Positions 1 through 6,810 of a DNA stretch of 6,842 bases are shown here, piece after piece. The stretch spans positions 1-6,842 of the forward strand of contig QNEG01000077.1 of NCBI GenBank assembly GCA_003645115.1, given 5' to 3'. Both the position numbers and the translations under genes were made by a program. The DNA comes from a bacterium. Its GTDB lineage: Bacteria; UBP14; UBA6098; B30-G16. Under the pieces are notes generated by a model. The model searched no databases, had not been told where the DNA came from, and worked only from the letters and a program-made list of their open reading frames with translations. The first letter of the stretch is position 1. The number at the start of each line of letters is the position of its first letter.

Positions 1-323
1 CCGAGAATATTGAAAATTTCCTGCTGGATAGGACATCTATATCGATGGATATAAAAACTCCTTCCAGTGGCGAATCGGGAAAATATTGTCAGGAAAATTT
101 ATCATTATTGCGCCCGGTGGATGTGGTGAAATTTACTATCGCTCATAGAGAGGATTTCCTATGGGCAAAACGGTTCGTGAATAAAAATAAGTTCATCTCA
201 TCAATTTTCTTTCAACCAGTTTGGGGAAGGCTATCGGCGAAAAGATTGGCACAATGGATAATCGAGGAAATCCCACAAGTTCGATTGAGTGTCCAATTAC
301 ACAAAATACTGAAATTACCATAG
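1..323 (+). CDS. queE: 7-carboxy-7-deazaguanine synthase QueE, C-terminal part (5' end outside window)
   Basis: This radical-SAM enzyme converts 6-carboxy-tetrahydropterin to 7-carboxy-7-deazaguanine on the way to preQ0 and queuosine. The reading frame is open from base 3 and ends at TAG 321-323, giving 106 visible residues, about half of a usual QueE of 200-odd residues. Seen in order: SMDIKTPSSGES (the conserved DxKxPSSG segment), then RPVDVVKFTIAHRED with the DxVKF core, then FFQPVWGRLSA (family F-S/Q-P-V-x-G), and RLSVQLHKILKLP, matching the family's RlqlQlHKi C-terminus. The ATG at 45 is internal: the same frame continues upstream without a stop to the window edge and 45 lies inside the conserved DIKTP strand. 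The CxxxCxxC iron-sulfur motif would be in the missing N-terminal half. The gene converges with the glycosyltransferase on the other strand. Assignment rests on motif recognition and is fairly secure. Confidence 0.87.
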   Translation, partial: ENIENFLLDRTSISMDIKTPSSGESGKYCQENLSLLRPVDVVKFTIAHREDFLWAKRFVNKNKFISSIFFQPVWGRLSAKRLAQWIIEEIPQVRLSVQLHKILKLP

Positions 324-375
324 TAATCCTATATTCGGGGTGGGAGCATATCACAGTTCAAACAATTTTGTTAAA

Positions 376-476
376 AAATAAACACAGTCATTTACCACAG
401 ATGAACACAGATAAACGCAGATGTAGAAAATATATAATTATCTGTGTCTATCTGTGTATTTCTGCGGTTTCTTTAG
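376..476. repeat. Imperfect inverted repeat of 10-bp CACAGAT units, MITE-like
   Basis: The convergent gap 324-502 holds no gene. Its centre is an inverted repeat with arms at 394-422 and 440-468 (23 of 29 positions complementary) around a 17-bp AT-rich loop. The left arm is three tandem 10-bp units (396-405, 406-415, 416-425) of consensus C[AG]CAGAT[GA][AT]A. The right arm carries the complementary TCTGTGT/TCTGCGG units at 441-470. The 8-mer TTGTTAAA occurs directly repeated on both sides (368-375 and 477-484), as a target-site duplication would. From memory, unchecked here, near-identical CACAGATGAACACAGAT-type sequences are dispersed in many environmental bacterial genomes and are often mis-called as short proteins beginning MNTDK; the spurious frame here does read MNTDKRR. 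Its place between two convergent 3' ends would also allow it to act as a bidirectional transcription stop. Confidence 0.7.
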
Positions 477-502
477 TTGTTAAATAATCTGTATCGGAAA
501 CC

Positions 503-1603
503 TCATTTTTCTCTTATTTCTCCAACCAATTCATCGAACTTATTCAAAACTTGCTGGATATCGATTCCTTCCATAGTATCATAATCTGCGGATTGGCAGA
601 AACGATATGGGACACTCTTTGGAAGCCATCGATTGCAATTCCAATCATTTGCGGTATATAATGCCAGCACTGGCACTTTCATCGCCGAGGCGAAATGGAC
701 CATCGCTGTATCTGGTGTTATCAGTATATGTAGTTTGGGCAAAAGCGAGATAACCTCGAGCACCGTAGCAGTCTCCGGTCCAATAATTGCGCCCTTTACG
801 ATATGAGATATCTGCCTTGCCACACCGTTATCACCGGGAGAATACAATATTATAGGTTTGAAACCGCGCTGGATAATTCCTCGACAAATTTCGATATATT
901 CATTCGTGGTAAGCATTCTTTCGGGCTTGCCAGCAGATATATTCAAACCCACTCGCCGAGACTTCATATCGGGAATTACTCCAGAACTGAAATATTTTAT
1001 TGCGAATGCAGTCTCAGCCTCGGAAATTACCACCTCACCTGGAACGGAATCGATGTCCAATGGTGCTACTGTTCCCAGAAGTTTTTGCATTTCCTCGCTG
1101 ATATGCCAATCACCACCGATATCCACATATATATTATAGGGCAATTTGATATTTCTTTGTGCTCGAATTCGCCATCTCGCACGACTCACCAGAACATATA
1201 TGGTAGATGTCGCCGACTCTTTCAATTGCAAATCCACCACCACATCGGGATGAAATCGGAATACCTGCCACAATGATTTTATAAATTTCAATGGATTTTT
1301 ATCATATATTATTTTTCCGAAACTCTGTTCATATTTTATCAATATGGCATTTTGTTTCGATGCGAGTATAGTTATCGACGATTTAGGCAGTGCGCGTTTC
1401 AATGCTCTGAAATATGGCAATGTCACCGCCATATCGCCAAGCTTATCCTGACGCATCAACAATATCTTATCTCGTTTCGCATCATCGGGAAGATAATCGA
1501 AAGTAGTATTCGGTTGAAGTAAAGCAAAAAATTTCATCAGTAACTTCCGCCCGAAAATCTCGATTCGTTTTAGGACAGTCTTTTGGGGTTTCCGCCGTGA
1601 CAT
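503..1603 (-). CDS. Glycosyltransferase family 9 (ADP-heptose:LPS heptosyltransferase-like)
   Basis: A GT-B fold transferase of the GT-9 family, whose known members move heptose or related sugars from nucleotide donors onto lipopolysaccharide core on the cytoplasmic face of the inner membrane. The 366 residues are usual family length. The first Rossmann strand reads DKILLMRQDKLGDMAVTLP (about 45-63), the family's iLliRlDkiGD signature with an acceptor-side Asp. The second domain has NISAGKPERM (221-230) where members carry the p-G-A/s-x-x-K-x-W nucleotide loop, and PDTAMVHFASAMKVPVLAL (297-315), the DTG-x-x-H-l-A-a-a-l-g-v-P signature with Ala instead of Gly after DT. No signal peptide or membrane span is evident; a basic leader of about 25 residues could touch the membrane. 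It starts 27 bp after butyrate kinase ends, with only a weak GGA as ribosome site, so translational coupling is likely. The exact donor and acceptor cannot be read from sequence. Confidence 0.88.
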   Translation of the reverse strand: MSRRKPQKTVLKRIEIFGRKLLMKFFALLQPNTTFDYLPDDAKRDKILLMRQDKLGDMAVTLPYFRALKRALPKSSITILASKQNAILIKYEQSFGKIIYDKNPLKFIKSLWQVFRFHPDVVVDLQLKESATSTIYVLVSRARWRIRAQRNIKLPYNIYVDIGGDWHISEEMQKLLGTVAPLDIDSVPGEVVISEAETAFAIKYFSSGVIPDMKSRRVGLNISAGKPERMLTTNEYIEICRGIIQRGFKPIILYSPGDNGVARQISHIVKGAIIGPETATVLEVISLLPKLHILITPDTAMVHFASAMKVPVLALYTANDWNCNRWLPKSVPYRFCQSADYDTMEGIDIQQVLNKFDELVGEIREK

Positions 1604-1630
1604 TGCTAATCCATTTTCGCTGACTATGGG

Positions 1631-2698
1631 TTATTTATATTCTTTCGGTTTTTCCTCACCACGAAGCACCCTAAGAGTTCCCAGAGTTAATCCCTCCATT
1701 TCATCCTCACCGGGGAAAATATGCACCGGCGCTATCCATCGGATTTTCGGCATTATCATATCTATAAACCAATCATTGAGAGCAATTCCCCCTGTGATAA
1801 GAATGGCATCGATTTCGCCATCCAGCACCGCAGAATATGCACCGATATATTTTCCAATTTGATATGCCATCGCATTAGCAATCAATTCCGCTTGCTGGTC
1901 GCCAGAATCGATTTTCTTCTTTACCGCCATCATATCGTCGGTGCCAAGATATGCCAGCATCCCGCCTTTTTTCACCAACTGAACCTTCATCTGGGCTAAA
2001 TCGTATTCTCCCGAATAACAAAGTTTTGCCAGTCCAGTAATAGGCAATGTCCCACATCGCTGTGGAGAAAATGGACCCTCGTCATTGGCATTATTCACAT
2101 CTATCATCCTGCCCTTTCGGTGCGAGGAGATAGTAATCCCACCGCCCAGATGAGCAATCACCAGATTCATTTCTTGGTATGGTTTCCCCACTTTTTTGGC
2201 GAATTTTTTTGCCACCATTTTTATATTCAGTGCGTGAGCAAGACTTCTGCGAGGTATCTGCGGATGTCCGGAAATTCTCGCCACATCGTCGAATTCATCC
2301 ACACTGACTGGATCGACTATGAATGCGGGGATATTCAATGGTTCGGCGATATCTGCCGCCAGCAAGCAACCGATATTACTGATATGGTCGGTCACCACAT
2401 TGCCCTCGAATACATCCTTTTTCATCGCCTCATTCACCAGGTAAGTTCCCGATGTCAATGGTTTGAAAGTTCCACCTCGACCGACCACTGCGGTAAGCGA
2501 TTTTAATTCTACTCCTTTCTCTTTCAACACATTACGGATTACATCACCGCGAAAATGATATTGCTCCCGGTAATCAGAAAATTTCTCCAAATCCTCCGGA
2601 TTATGCTTTATCGACTCCACGAATACCGGGTTTTCATCCTCATACAACGCAATTTTAGTGGATGTTGAACCGGGATTGATTGCCAATATCCTGTGCAT
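1631..2698 (-). CDS. buk: Butyrate kinase
   Basis: Catalyses butyryl phosphate + ADP to butyrate + ATP (reversible; also branched-chain acyl phosphates), in the cytoplasm. The 355 residues match the family's usual length, and it belongs with acetate kinase in the ASKHA superfamily. Visible: the N-terminal phosphate loop NPGSTSTK (8-15), VGRGGTFKPL (72-81), VDPVSVDE (128-135), RSLAHALNIK (151-160), AHLGGGITI (182-190), the long NDEGPFSPQRCGTLP block (205-219) typical of butyrate rather than acetate kinase, TGGIA (302-306), and PGEDEMEGL near the C-terminus (329-337). The start is firm because AGGAGGT lies 6 bases upstream. The usual partner, phosphotransbutyrylase (ptb), is not adjacent: dtd lies upstream and a glycosyltransferase downstream. 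It may therefore work with an acyl-CoA transferring enzyme elsewhere, or serve branched-chain acid fermentation. Family assignment is very secure, in vivo substrate less so. Confidence 0.95.
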   Translation of the reverse strand: MHRILAINPGSTSTKIALYEDENPVFVESIKHNPEDLEKFSDYREQYHFRGDVIRNVLKEKGVELKSLTAVVGRGGTFKPLTSGTYLVNEAMKKDVFEGNVVTDHISNIGCLLAADIAEPLNIPAFIVDPVSVDEFDDVARISGHPQIPRRSLAHALNIKMVAKKFAKKVGKPYQEMNLVIAHLGGGITISSHRKGRMIDVNNANDEGPFSPQRCGTLPITGLAKLCYSGEYDLAQMKVQLVKKGGMLAYLGTDDMMAVKKKIDSGDQQAELIANAMAYQIGKYIGAYSAVLDGEIDAILITGGIALNDWFIDMIMPKIRWIAPVHIFPGEDEMEGLTLGTLRVLRGEEKPKEYK

Positions 2699-2704
2699 AT
2701 TATG

Positions 2705-2711
2705 ACCTCCT
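2705..2711 (-). promoter_or_regulatory. Ribosome binding site of butyrate kinase
   Basis: On the minus strand AGGAGGT stands 6 bases before the ATG at 2698. It is a near-perfect Shine-Dalgarno match and fixes the start of the kinase, in contrast with the weak site of the downstream glycosyltransferase. Confidence 0.85.
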
Positions 2712-2896
2712 GTAGGGTTTATTGTTATTGCTTTTTTAAAAATCCTATCATTAACCAGCAGAGCTACTTATTTGTGAGATTTTTCTATTTTTCATATCAT
2801 ACCTGCTTTCATTTGATAATTCACTTGGAGTAAATAGTGGCATCTCTACAATGTGTTTAAGCCATAAACCCGAACTGGTTCCTTCACTTTTCCCAT

Positions 2897-3352
2897 TTAC
2901 TTGCCTCTTTTCGCTTTTGTATCTATCCAAATAGTAACTGGACCGTGGTTTTGGATATCCACTAACATTCTCTCGCCGAAAATACCGGTCTCGGTATGAA
3001 TTCCTTTTGCTCGCAACAGTTCCACGAATGCGGTAAATAGTTGTTCTGCTTTTTCTGGTTGCATAGCGTGAGCGAATGATGGTCGATTGCCCTTGGCAGT
3101 GTCTGCGCAGAGAGTGAATTGTGAGACGGCTAAAATTTCTCCGCCCACATCGGTGACGGATAGATTCATTTTATCCTGTTCATCCTCGAACACTCGCAGA
3201 TTAGCGACTTTCTTCGCCAATTTGATAGCATCCGCGGACTCATCCTCCTGACAAACTCCCACCAGAACCACAAATCCTTCGCCGATTTTTCCCACTATTT
3301 TCTCGCCCACTTTCACCGAACCGGAAACTACTCGCTGAACCAATGCAATCAC
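2897..3352 (-). CDS. dtd: D-aminoacyl-tRNA deacylase (GTG start)
   Basis: Hydrolyses D-aminoacyl-tRNA (and glycyl-tRNA-Ala) so that D-residues are kept out of translation; a cytoplasmic homodimer. With the GTG start the protein is 151 residues, close to the E. coli enzyme (145), and begins M-IALVQRV, matching the family's MIALIQRV/MRAVVQRV opening. Catalytic-site motifs are present: VSQFTL (76-81), KGNRPSF (87-93), TGIFGERM (122-129) and the Gly-cisPro motif NHGPVT (135-140) that gives chiral selectivity. An ATG at 3388 in the same frame would add 12 residues (RKVLTPMGGSI) lacking any family counterpart; GGGAGG 7 bases before the GTG supports the shorter form. A TATAAT at 3487-3492 on this strand could be a -10 box but no -35 hexamer fits, so the promoter is unproven. 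About 185 bp separate it from the upstream gene and 198 bp from buk, so it may be its own transcription unit. Confidence 0.95.
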   Translation of the reverse strand: MIALVQRVVSGSVKVGEKIVGKIGEGFVVLVGVCQEDESADAIKLAKKVANLRVFEDEQDKMNLSVTDVGGEILAVSQFTLCADTAKGNRPSFAHAMQPEKAEQLFTAFVELLRAKGIHTETGIFGERMLVDIQNHGPVTIWIDTKAKRGK

Positions 3353-3359
3353 GATAGAA

Positions 3360-3365
3360 CCTCCC
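3360..3365 (-). promoter_or_regulatory. Ribosome binding site that selects the GTG start of dtd
   Basis: Minus-strand GGGAGG ends 7 bases before the GTG at 3352-3350. The upstream in-frame ATGs at 3388 and 3367 would place this site inside the coding sequence, and the encoded extra residues do not match the family, so this site decides the start. Confidence 0.75.
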
Positions 3366-3537
3366 ATAGGAGTGAGCACTTTTCTCATTTGGCAAGATAA
3401 GATTTTGGCAACGAAAACGCAAAGGAATAATCGATAGAAAATGGAATTACGGAAAACATTTCGTTTATAGGCAAGGACTCGACATTATTATATTTTCACC
3501 ATTCTGCAATGGATGATTTTTTAACGACCTGGCACAA

Positions 3538-4455
3538 TTATTCATAGGGATTTCGGATTCTGGGCGAAAGTATTTCCACATCTCTGCATTTGCCTGAAGA
3601 TGTGGATTTTTCGGATGGTCTAAATTCGAGTCCTGAACGCCACATCCAAAGCGATGTTTCCTGTGGGAATTTCACTCCCGCGATAATGGAGAATTGCTTT
3701 ATTTTCACTTCGACATCTGCGAAACCGAGATACCCTGTTTCCCATCCGATTCTGCCACGCAACAGATTTCCGCAGCAATACGGTGAAGTATATGAAACTC
3801 TCCAGAAATCATCGCCGAACCAGTGTCGCATACGAATGTGTCGCAATATTCCCAGACTGCCGAATGGCGAATCCACAGTGATATCACCAATTACGAGTGT
3901 GGATAAGGTTTCAGGAGCATTGGAACTCAATAGAGCGTTTGAACTCACATCCTTGAATTTAACTTCCTCCTCAATAAAATCTCCGATTAACAGCTTGCCA
4001 TTGAAATAATAATCACAGCCTCTGCATATAAACTCGATAGAATCGAGTTGAGCTCCTACGCCGAATGTGGGAGTAATTCGAGAATATGCACTCGTATTCA
4101 ATCCTGTGCTGATATTAGCGGAGTCCATTTGAGTTAAATCGACACTCTCGAACATTGCTCCGCCCCACAGAACTATATCAGCAGGGAAATTTTTCACCGG
4201 CTTGTATTTTGCCTGAACTATTCCGCCATAAGTTTTCCACTCCAGTGTGGTCTGATAAGTGTAGATTACTGGTTCTATGGTGACCATATTATTGAATTCA
4301 ACCGATGCGCCGGCATACAGATCTCCGCCCAGGACAGCATCGTGGAATTCCACATAGGCAAGATTGAGTTCTGGCATATACCATTTGCCATATTGCGCTT
4401 GCACTAATCCAGCAATCAGTATGATTGTATATACTATTAAAATTTTCCGTAACAT
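3538..4455 (-). CDS. Exported protein of unknown function, probably beta-rich / outer-membrane barrel-like
   Basis: I do not recognise the family. Residues 1-20 form a clear Sec signal peptide (basic MLRK, hydrophobic ILIVYTIILIAGLV, cleavage after VQA before QYG). There is no lipobox cysteine and no later membrane helix. The mature part alternates short amphipathic beta segments (for example VTIEPVIYTYQTTLEW 58-73, GGIVQAKYKP 77-86, FSIIAGVKF 255-263, MWRSGLEF 271-278) with Gly/Asn/Asp turns, as in outer-membrane barrels. It contains two close cysteine pairs, CRGC (144-147) and CC (227-228), that could form disulfides. After the last beta segment (GLEFRP) comes a polar tail of about 25 residues, unusual for a barrel, which normally ends on an aromatic. 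The ATG is preceded by GGGGGTG. It begins 24 bp after the SUMF1-domain gene, so the two are probably co-transcribed and may act together at the envelope; that is inference. Confidence 0.72.
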   Translation of the reverse strand: MLRKILIVYTIILIAGLVQAQYGKWYMPELNLAYVEFHDAVLGGDLYAGASVEFNNMVTIEPVIYTYQTTLEWKTYGGIVQAKYKPVKNFPADIVLWGGAMFESVDLTQMDSANISTGLNTSAYSRITPTFGVGAQLDSIEFICRGCDYYFNGKLLIGDFIEEEVKFKDVSSNALLSSNAPETLSTLVIGDITVDSPFGSLGILRHIRMRHWFGDDFWRVSYTSPYCCGNLLRGRIGWETGYLGFADVEVKIKQFSIIAGVKFPQETSLWMWRSGLEFRPSEKSTSSGKCRDVEILSPRIRNPYE

Positions 4456-4459
4456 AGAA

Positions 4460-4466
4460 CACCCCC
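4460..4466 (-). promoter_or_regulatory. Ribosome binding site of the exported 305-aa protein
   Basis: Minus-strand GGGGGTG ends 4 bases before the ATG at 4455, inside the 24-bp gap after the upstream gene. It is a G-rich variant of the Shine-Dalgarno sequence and lets this gene be translated independently of the preceding one. Confidence 0.55.
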
Positions 4467-4479
4467 AGACAGGTGAAAT

Positions 4480-6804
4480 TTATCTTATTACAATTATTTT
4501 ATCGTGTGTATCGGCGGAAATCCAGTAATATACTCCCGCCGGGACTACATTCTGATTATCATCTTTTAAATCCCATTCCACATCGCCATATTTATCTGGC
4601 TCCAGTTTCCTGACAAATCTGCCTTTTCGGTCGAATATAGTGACATCTTTGTCTATGCAGGAAAACAGGACTGTATTGTTGCCATCGGCGAGAACCGCTT
4701 TCACATTGGTATGAGGTTCACAACCGGTGCCGAAACAAGTAGCTCTTACCGGAATAGAGATAGTAGCGGATTCGCAGCATACTCCACCCATCGGGCGAAA
4801 TCTTATGTATAGTGTATCCAGATTTTCACCTTTCTCCAGACTATCGAAACAGACCGTTCCTGTTAAACTATCTGTCAAAGTATCACCGAGTGTGATATCA
4901 TAGAGGTTGAAATTTACACCATCCATCCAGAATATATCACATATTTCGAACATTCCCGCCGTGCAACCATTGAGGAAAATGTTAATGTTCAGGCACATAG
5001 AATCGCAGGTTTCACCGAAGTCGAGAGCTGGTGGTTGAGCTACCGCCAATGGTTCATCGCAACCGTAACCCAGCAGTGAATCGGAATACAATCCGAAATT
5101 GCCATACAGAACTATGGGCATCGAGATTCTGCCCGAGCAATCGGGAGTGAACCTTACGGTGAGTGAAACTGTTTCATCCGGTGCGATATTTATCACATCA
5201 TCATAAATTTCGAATGGCGAATATGTCAGCACAGAATCTACAGTAAGTGAAATATCGGAACAATTTATAATCTGAATTTCGCCTTGAGTATAACATTGCT
5301 GTGGCGCCCACAATGTTTCTGGAACTTGATTTATTTCCAGACAGGTTCCGCAGATTGGCACACATACTGGAGATGTAATTTCCAGCGAATTACCCACCGT
5401 GTCCTGGAGTAAAGAAATATCGACACATACAGAATCGTAACCAGTGAGGTCCACCGGCTGCTTTATCACCCATAAAGTTTCACCGGGATAATTGTTCCAT
5501 CGTGGATATATATTCGATGGCATATCTGGGGTTATGGAAATATTGCCCGACACAGGTTCGGAGAATATTATGGCGAACGAATCTACTACCCAATCCATCA
5601 AACAACCGTGTGGAACAATAACTGCCAGTGTCTCCGGACCTATCTGGTCGAAAATGAATACTTCCTGGAACCATTCATCTGGATTACCATTACTGTTGCA
5701 CCAGGCGACTCTAAAACCAATATGCGATTGTCTTGAAGTAGGGGAAAATGAGGAGCGCTCGAATACCGAAGCCCGATATCTATAACCAGTGTTAAAATTT
5801 CCACCTCGAATTGCTCTATTTTCATCGGATTGTCCGGTGAAAAATGGAGCTAATGGGTCGAGCATTCCATAGAAATTGGATTCATAACCATCCAGACACC
5901 ACTCGGAAATGTTTCCGCCCATAGAATAACATCCTGCGGCACTGGAATCGCCCGCAAAGAATTCTGGATATCCTGGTCCGCCTGTAAATGGGTCATCATC
6001 GCATTGAATTCCCTCGCTAACATTAGCAGTAAGATTGTAATCAGGGATACAGAATACATCGCCCCAGGGGAAAATAGTTCCGGTGTTGAGTCTTGCGGCG
6101 ACTTCCCATTGTGCCTCGGTGGGCAATGTCCCGAATTCCCAATGAGAATACGCCAAAGCCTCATAAAAACTAACTCTTCTGACCGGATATCTACCGCTCT
6201 CGCAAACTATATCTGTTCCATCCAATCCGACGGAATCACGATATTGCCATCCCACCATAGAATCTGCCGGATTGTCGATTTCCCATTGGCTGAGTTTCCA
6301 CAATGATGTATCCTCGTATCCACCATCGGCGATGAATTGTGCGAATAGTGAACAGGGTTCCTCGATAGTGCGAATGATAAATGTGTCCACATATACCCAT
6401 CTATCCGGTCTGGCTTCCCTGATAAAGCTGGCATCGGCGCCACCATTAACCAGCGCCATACTATCACCGACATCGGCACCGATACGGAACCAGGCACCAG
6501 GAATAAGCACTTTATATTCTGCCATCGGGACTACATCAGCTGGAGTAATAGTAGTAATGGGAGTCCATACTACATATAGTGAGCCACAGGTGGGGATAGC
6601 AAAATTCATAACAGCAGAAGTATCGAATACACCTTGTTGTAATACCGACTCTCCACAACCGATAATTCTGACATAAGCACCGATACCCACGGGTTCTAAT
6701 GATACTCGAGCAGAATCGCCATTTTGTATCACAGATATAGAAATATCTCCCCAGCAAGTTATTCCGATTGCTAATATTATTGCCAATATTTTTATATATC
6801 TCAT
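4480..6804 (-). CDS. Exported multidomain protein: SUMF1/FGE-sulfatase fold, Ig- and ASH-like domains, C-terminal FlgD-Ig-like domain
   Basis: A 774-residue secreted protein. Residues 1-19 are a signal peptide. Residues about 102-368 are a formylglycine-generating-enzyme-sulfatase (SUMF1) domain: GAWFRIGAD (103-111), PVRRVSFYEALAYSHW (207-222), LPTEAQWEVAARL (227-239), FPWGD (245-249), SMGGNISEWCLDGY (294-307), IRGGNF (332-337) and HIGFRVAWC (361-369). The two catalytic, copper-binding cysteines of true FGE (the CYRYRC segment) are G340 and A345 here (GYRYRA), so formylglycine formation is unlikely. About 384-490 resembles an SbsA/Big-type Ig-like domain (IIFSEPV, DTVGNSLEI). About 490-690 appears to be two HYDIN/ASH-like beta-sandwiches rich in cysteine, probably disulfide-bonded. 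Residues 705-774 form a FlgD-Ig / type A sorting-like end (VTIFDRKGRFVRKL, PAGVYYWI, KIIVIR). AAGGAG lies 6 bases before the ATG. Likely cell-surface or secreted; precise role unknown. Confidence 0.88.
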   Translation of the reverse strand: MRYIKILAIILAIGITCWGDISISVIQNGDSARVSLEPVGIGAYVRIIGCGESVLQQGVFDTSAVMNFAIPTCGSLYVVWTPITTITPADVVPMAEYKVLIPGAWFRIGADVGDSMALVNGGADASFIREARPDRWVYVDTFIIRTIEEPCSLFAQFIADGGYEDTSLWKLSQWEIDNPADSMVGWQYRDSVGLDGTDIVCESGRYPVRRVSFYEALAYSHWEFGTLPTEAQWEVAARLNTGTIFPWGDVFCIPDYNLTANVSEGIQCDDDPFTGGPGYPEFFAGDSSAAGCYSMGGNISEWCLDGYESNFYGMLDPLAPFFTGQSDENRAIRGGNFNTGYRYRASVFERSSFSPTSRQSHIGFRVAWCNSNGNPDEWFQEVFIFDQIGPETLAVIVPHGCLMDWVVDSFAIIFSEPVSGNISITPDMPSNIYPRWNNYPGETLWVIKQPVDLTGYDSVCVDISLLQDTVGNSLEITSPVCVPICGTCLEINQVPETLWAPQQCYTQGEIQIINCSDISLTVDSVLTYSPFEIYDDVINIAPDETVSLTVRFTPDCSGRISMPIVLYGNFGLYSDSLLGYGCDEPLAVAQPPALDFGETCDSMCLNINIFLNGCTAGMFEICDIFWMDGVNFNLYDITLGDTLTDSLTGTVCFDSLEKGENLDTLYIRFRPMGGVCCESATISIPVRATCFGTGCEPHTNVKAVLADGNNTVLFSCIDKDVTIFDRKGRFVRKLEPDKYGDVEWDLKDDNQNVVPAGVYYWISADTHDKIIVIR

Positions 6805-6810
6805 AGATAA

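Noticed and set aside
361..378. AACAATTTTGTT palindrome after queE as a possible terminator
   Set aside because: The stem is at most 4-5 AT pairs and is followed by an A run, not a T run, on the + strand.
221..487. An 88-codon + strand frame containing MNTDKRR...
   Set aside because: It overlaps the end of queE in another frame and then translates the CACAGAT inverted repeat; there is no ribosome site and such peptides are a known type of false call from this repeat.
803..1276. Long + strand frame opposite the glycosyltransferase gene
   Set aside because: It is antisense to a clear GT-9 gene and its translation shows no family motif; it is a shadow frame. The same applies to the other + strand frames opposite buk, the 305-aa gene and the SUMF1-domain gene.
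2751..2843. A 30-codon minus-strand frame (MPLFTPSELS...) in the dtd-buk gap
   Set aside because: No convincing Shine-Dalgarno sequence, no recognisable family, and length within chance expectation; a leader peptide cannot be excluded but is not supported.
3487..3492. TATAAT on the minus strand upstream of dtd
   Set aside because: The hexamer is perfect but the position 17 bases upstream reads CATCCA, which is not a -35 box, and the AT-rich context makes chance likely.
3499..3520. Small hairpin CCATT-ctgc-AATGG followed by a T run on the + strand
   Set aside because: The stem is only 5 bp and it is oriented for + strand transcription, where there is no gene; not a credible terminator for the minus-strand genes.
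4480..6804. Calling the large gene a sulfatase-activating enzyme or serine/threonine-kinase-linked FGE
   Set aside because: The catalytic cysteines are missing, there is no kinase domain, and no sulfatase is nearby; only the fold is supported.
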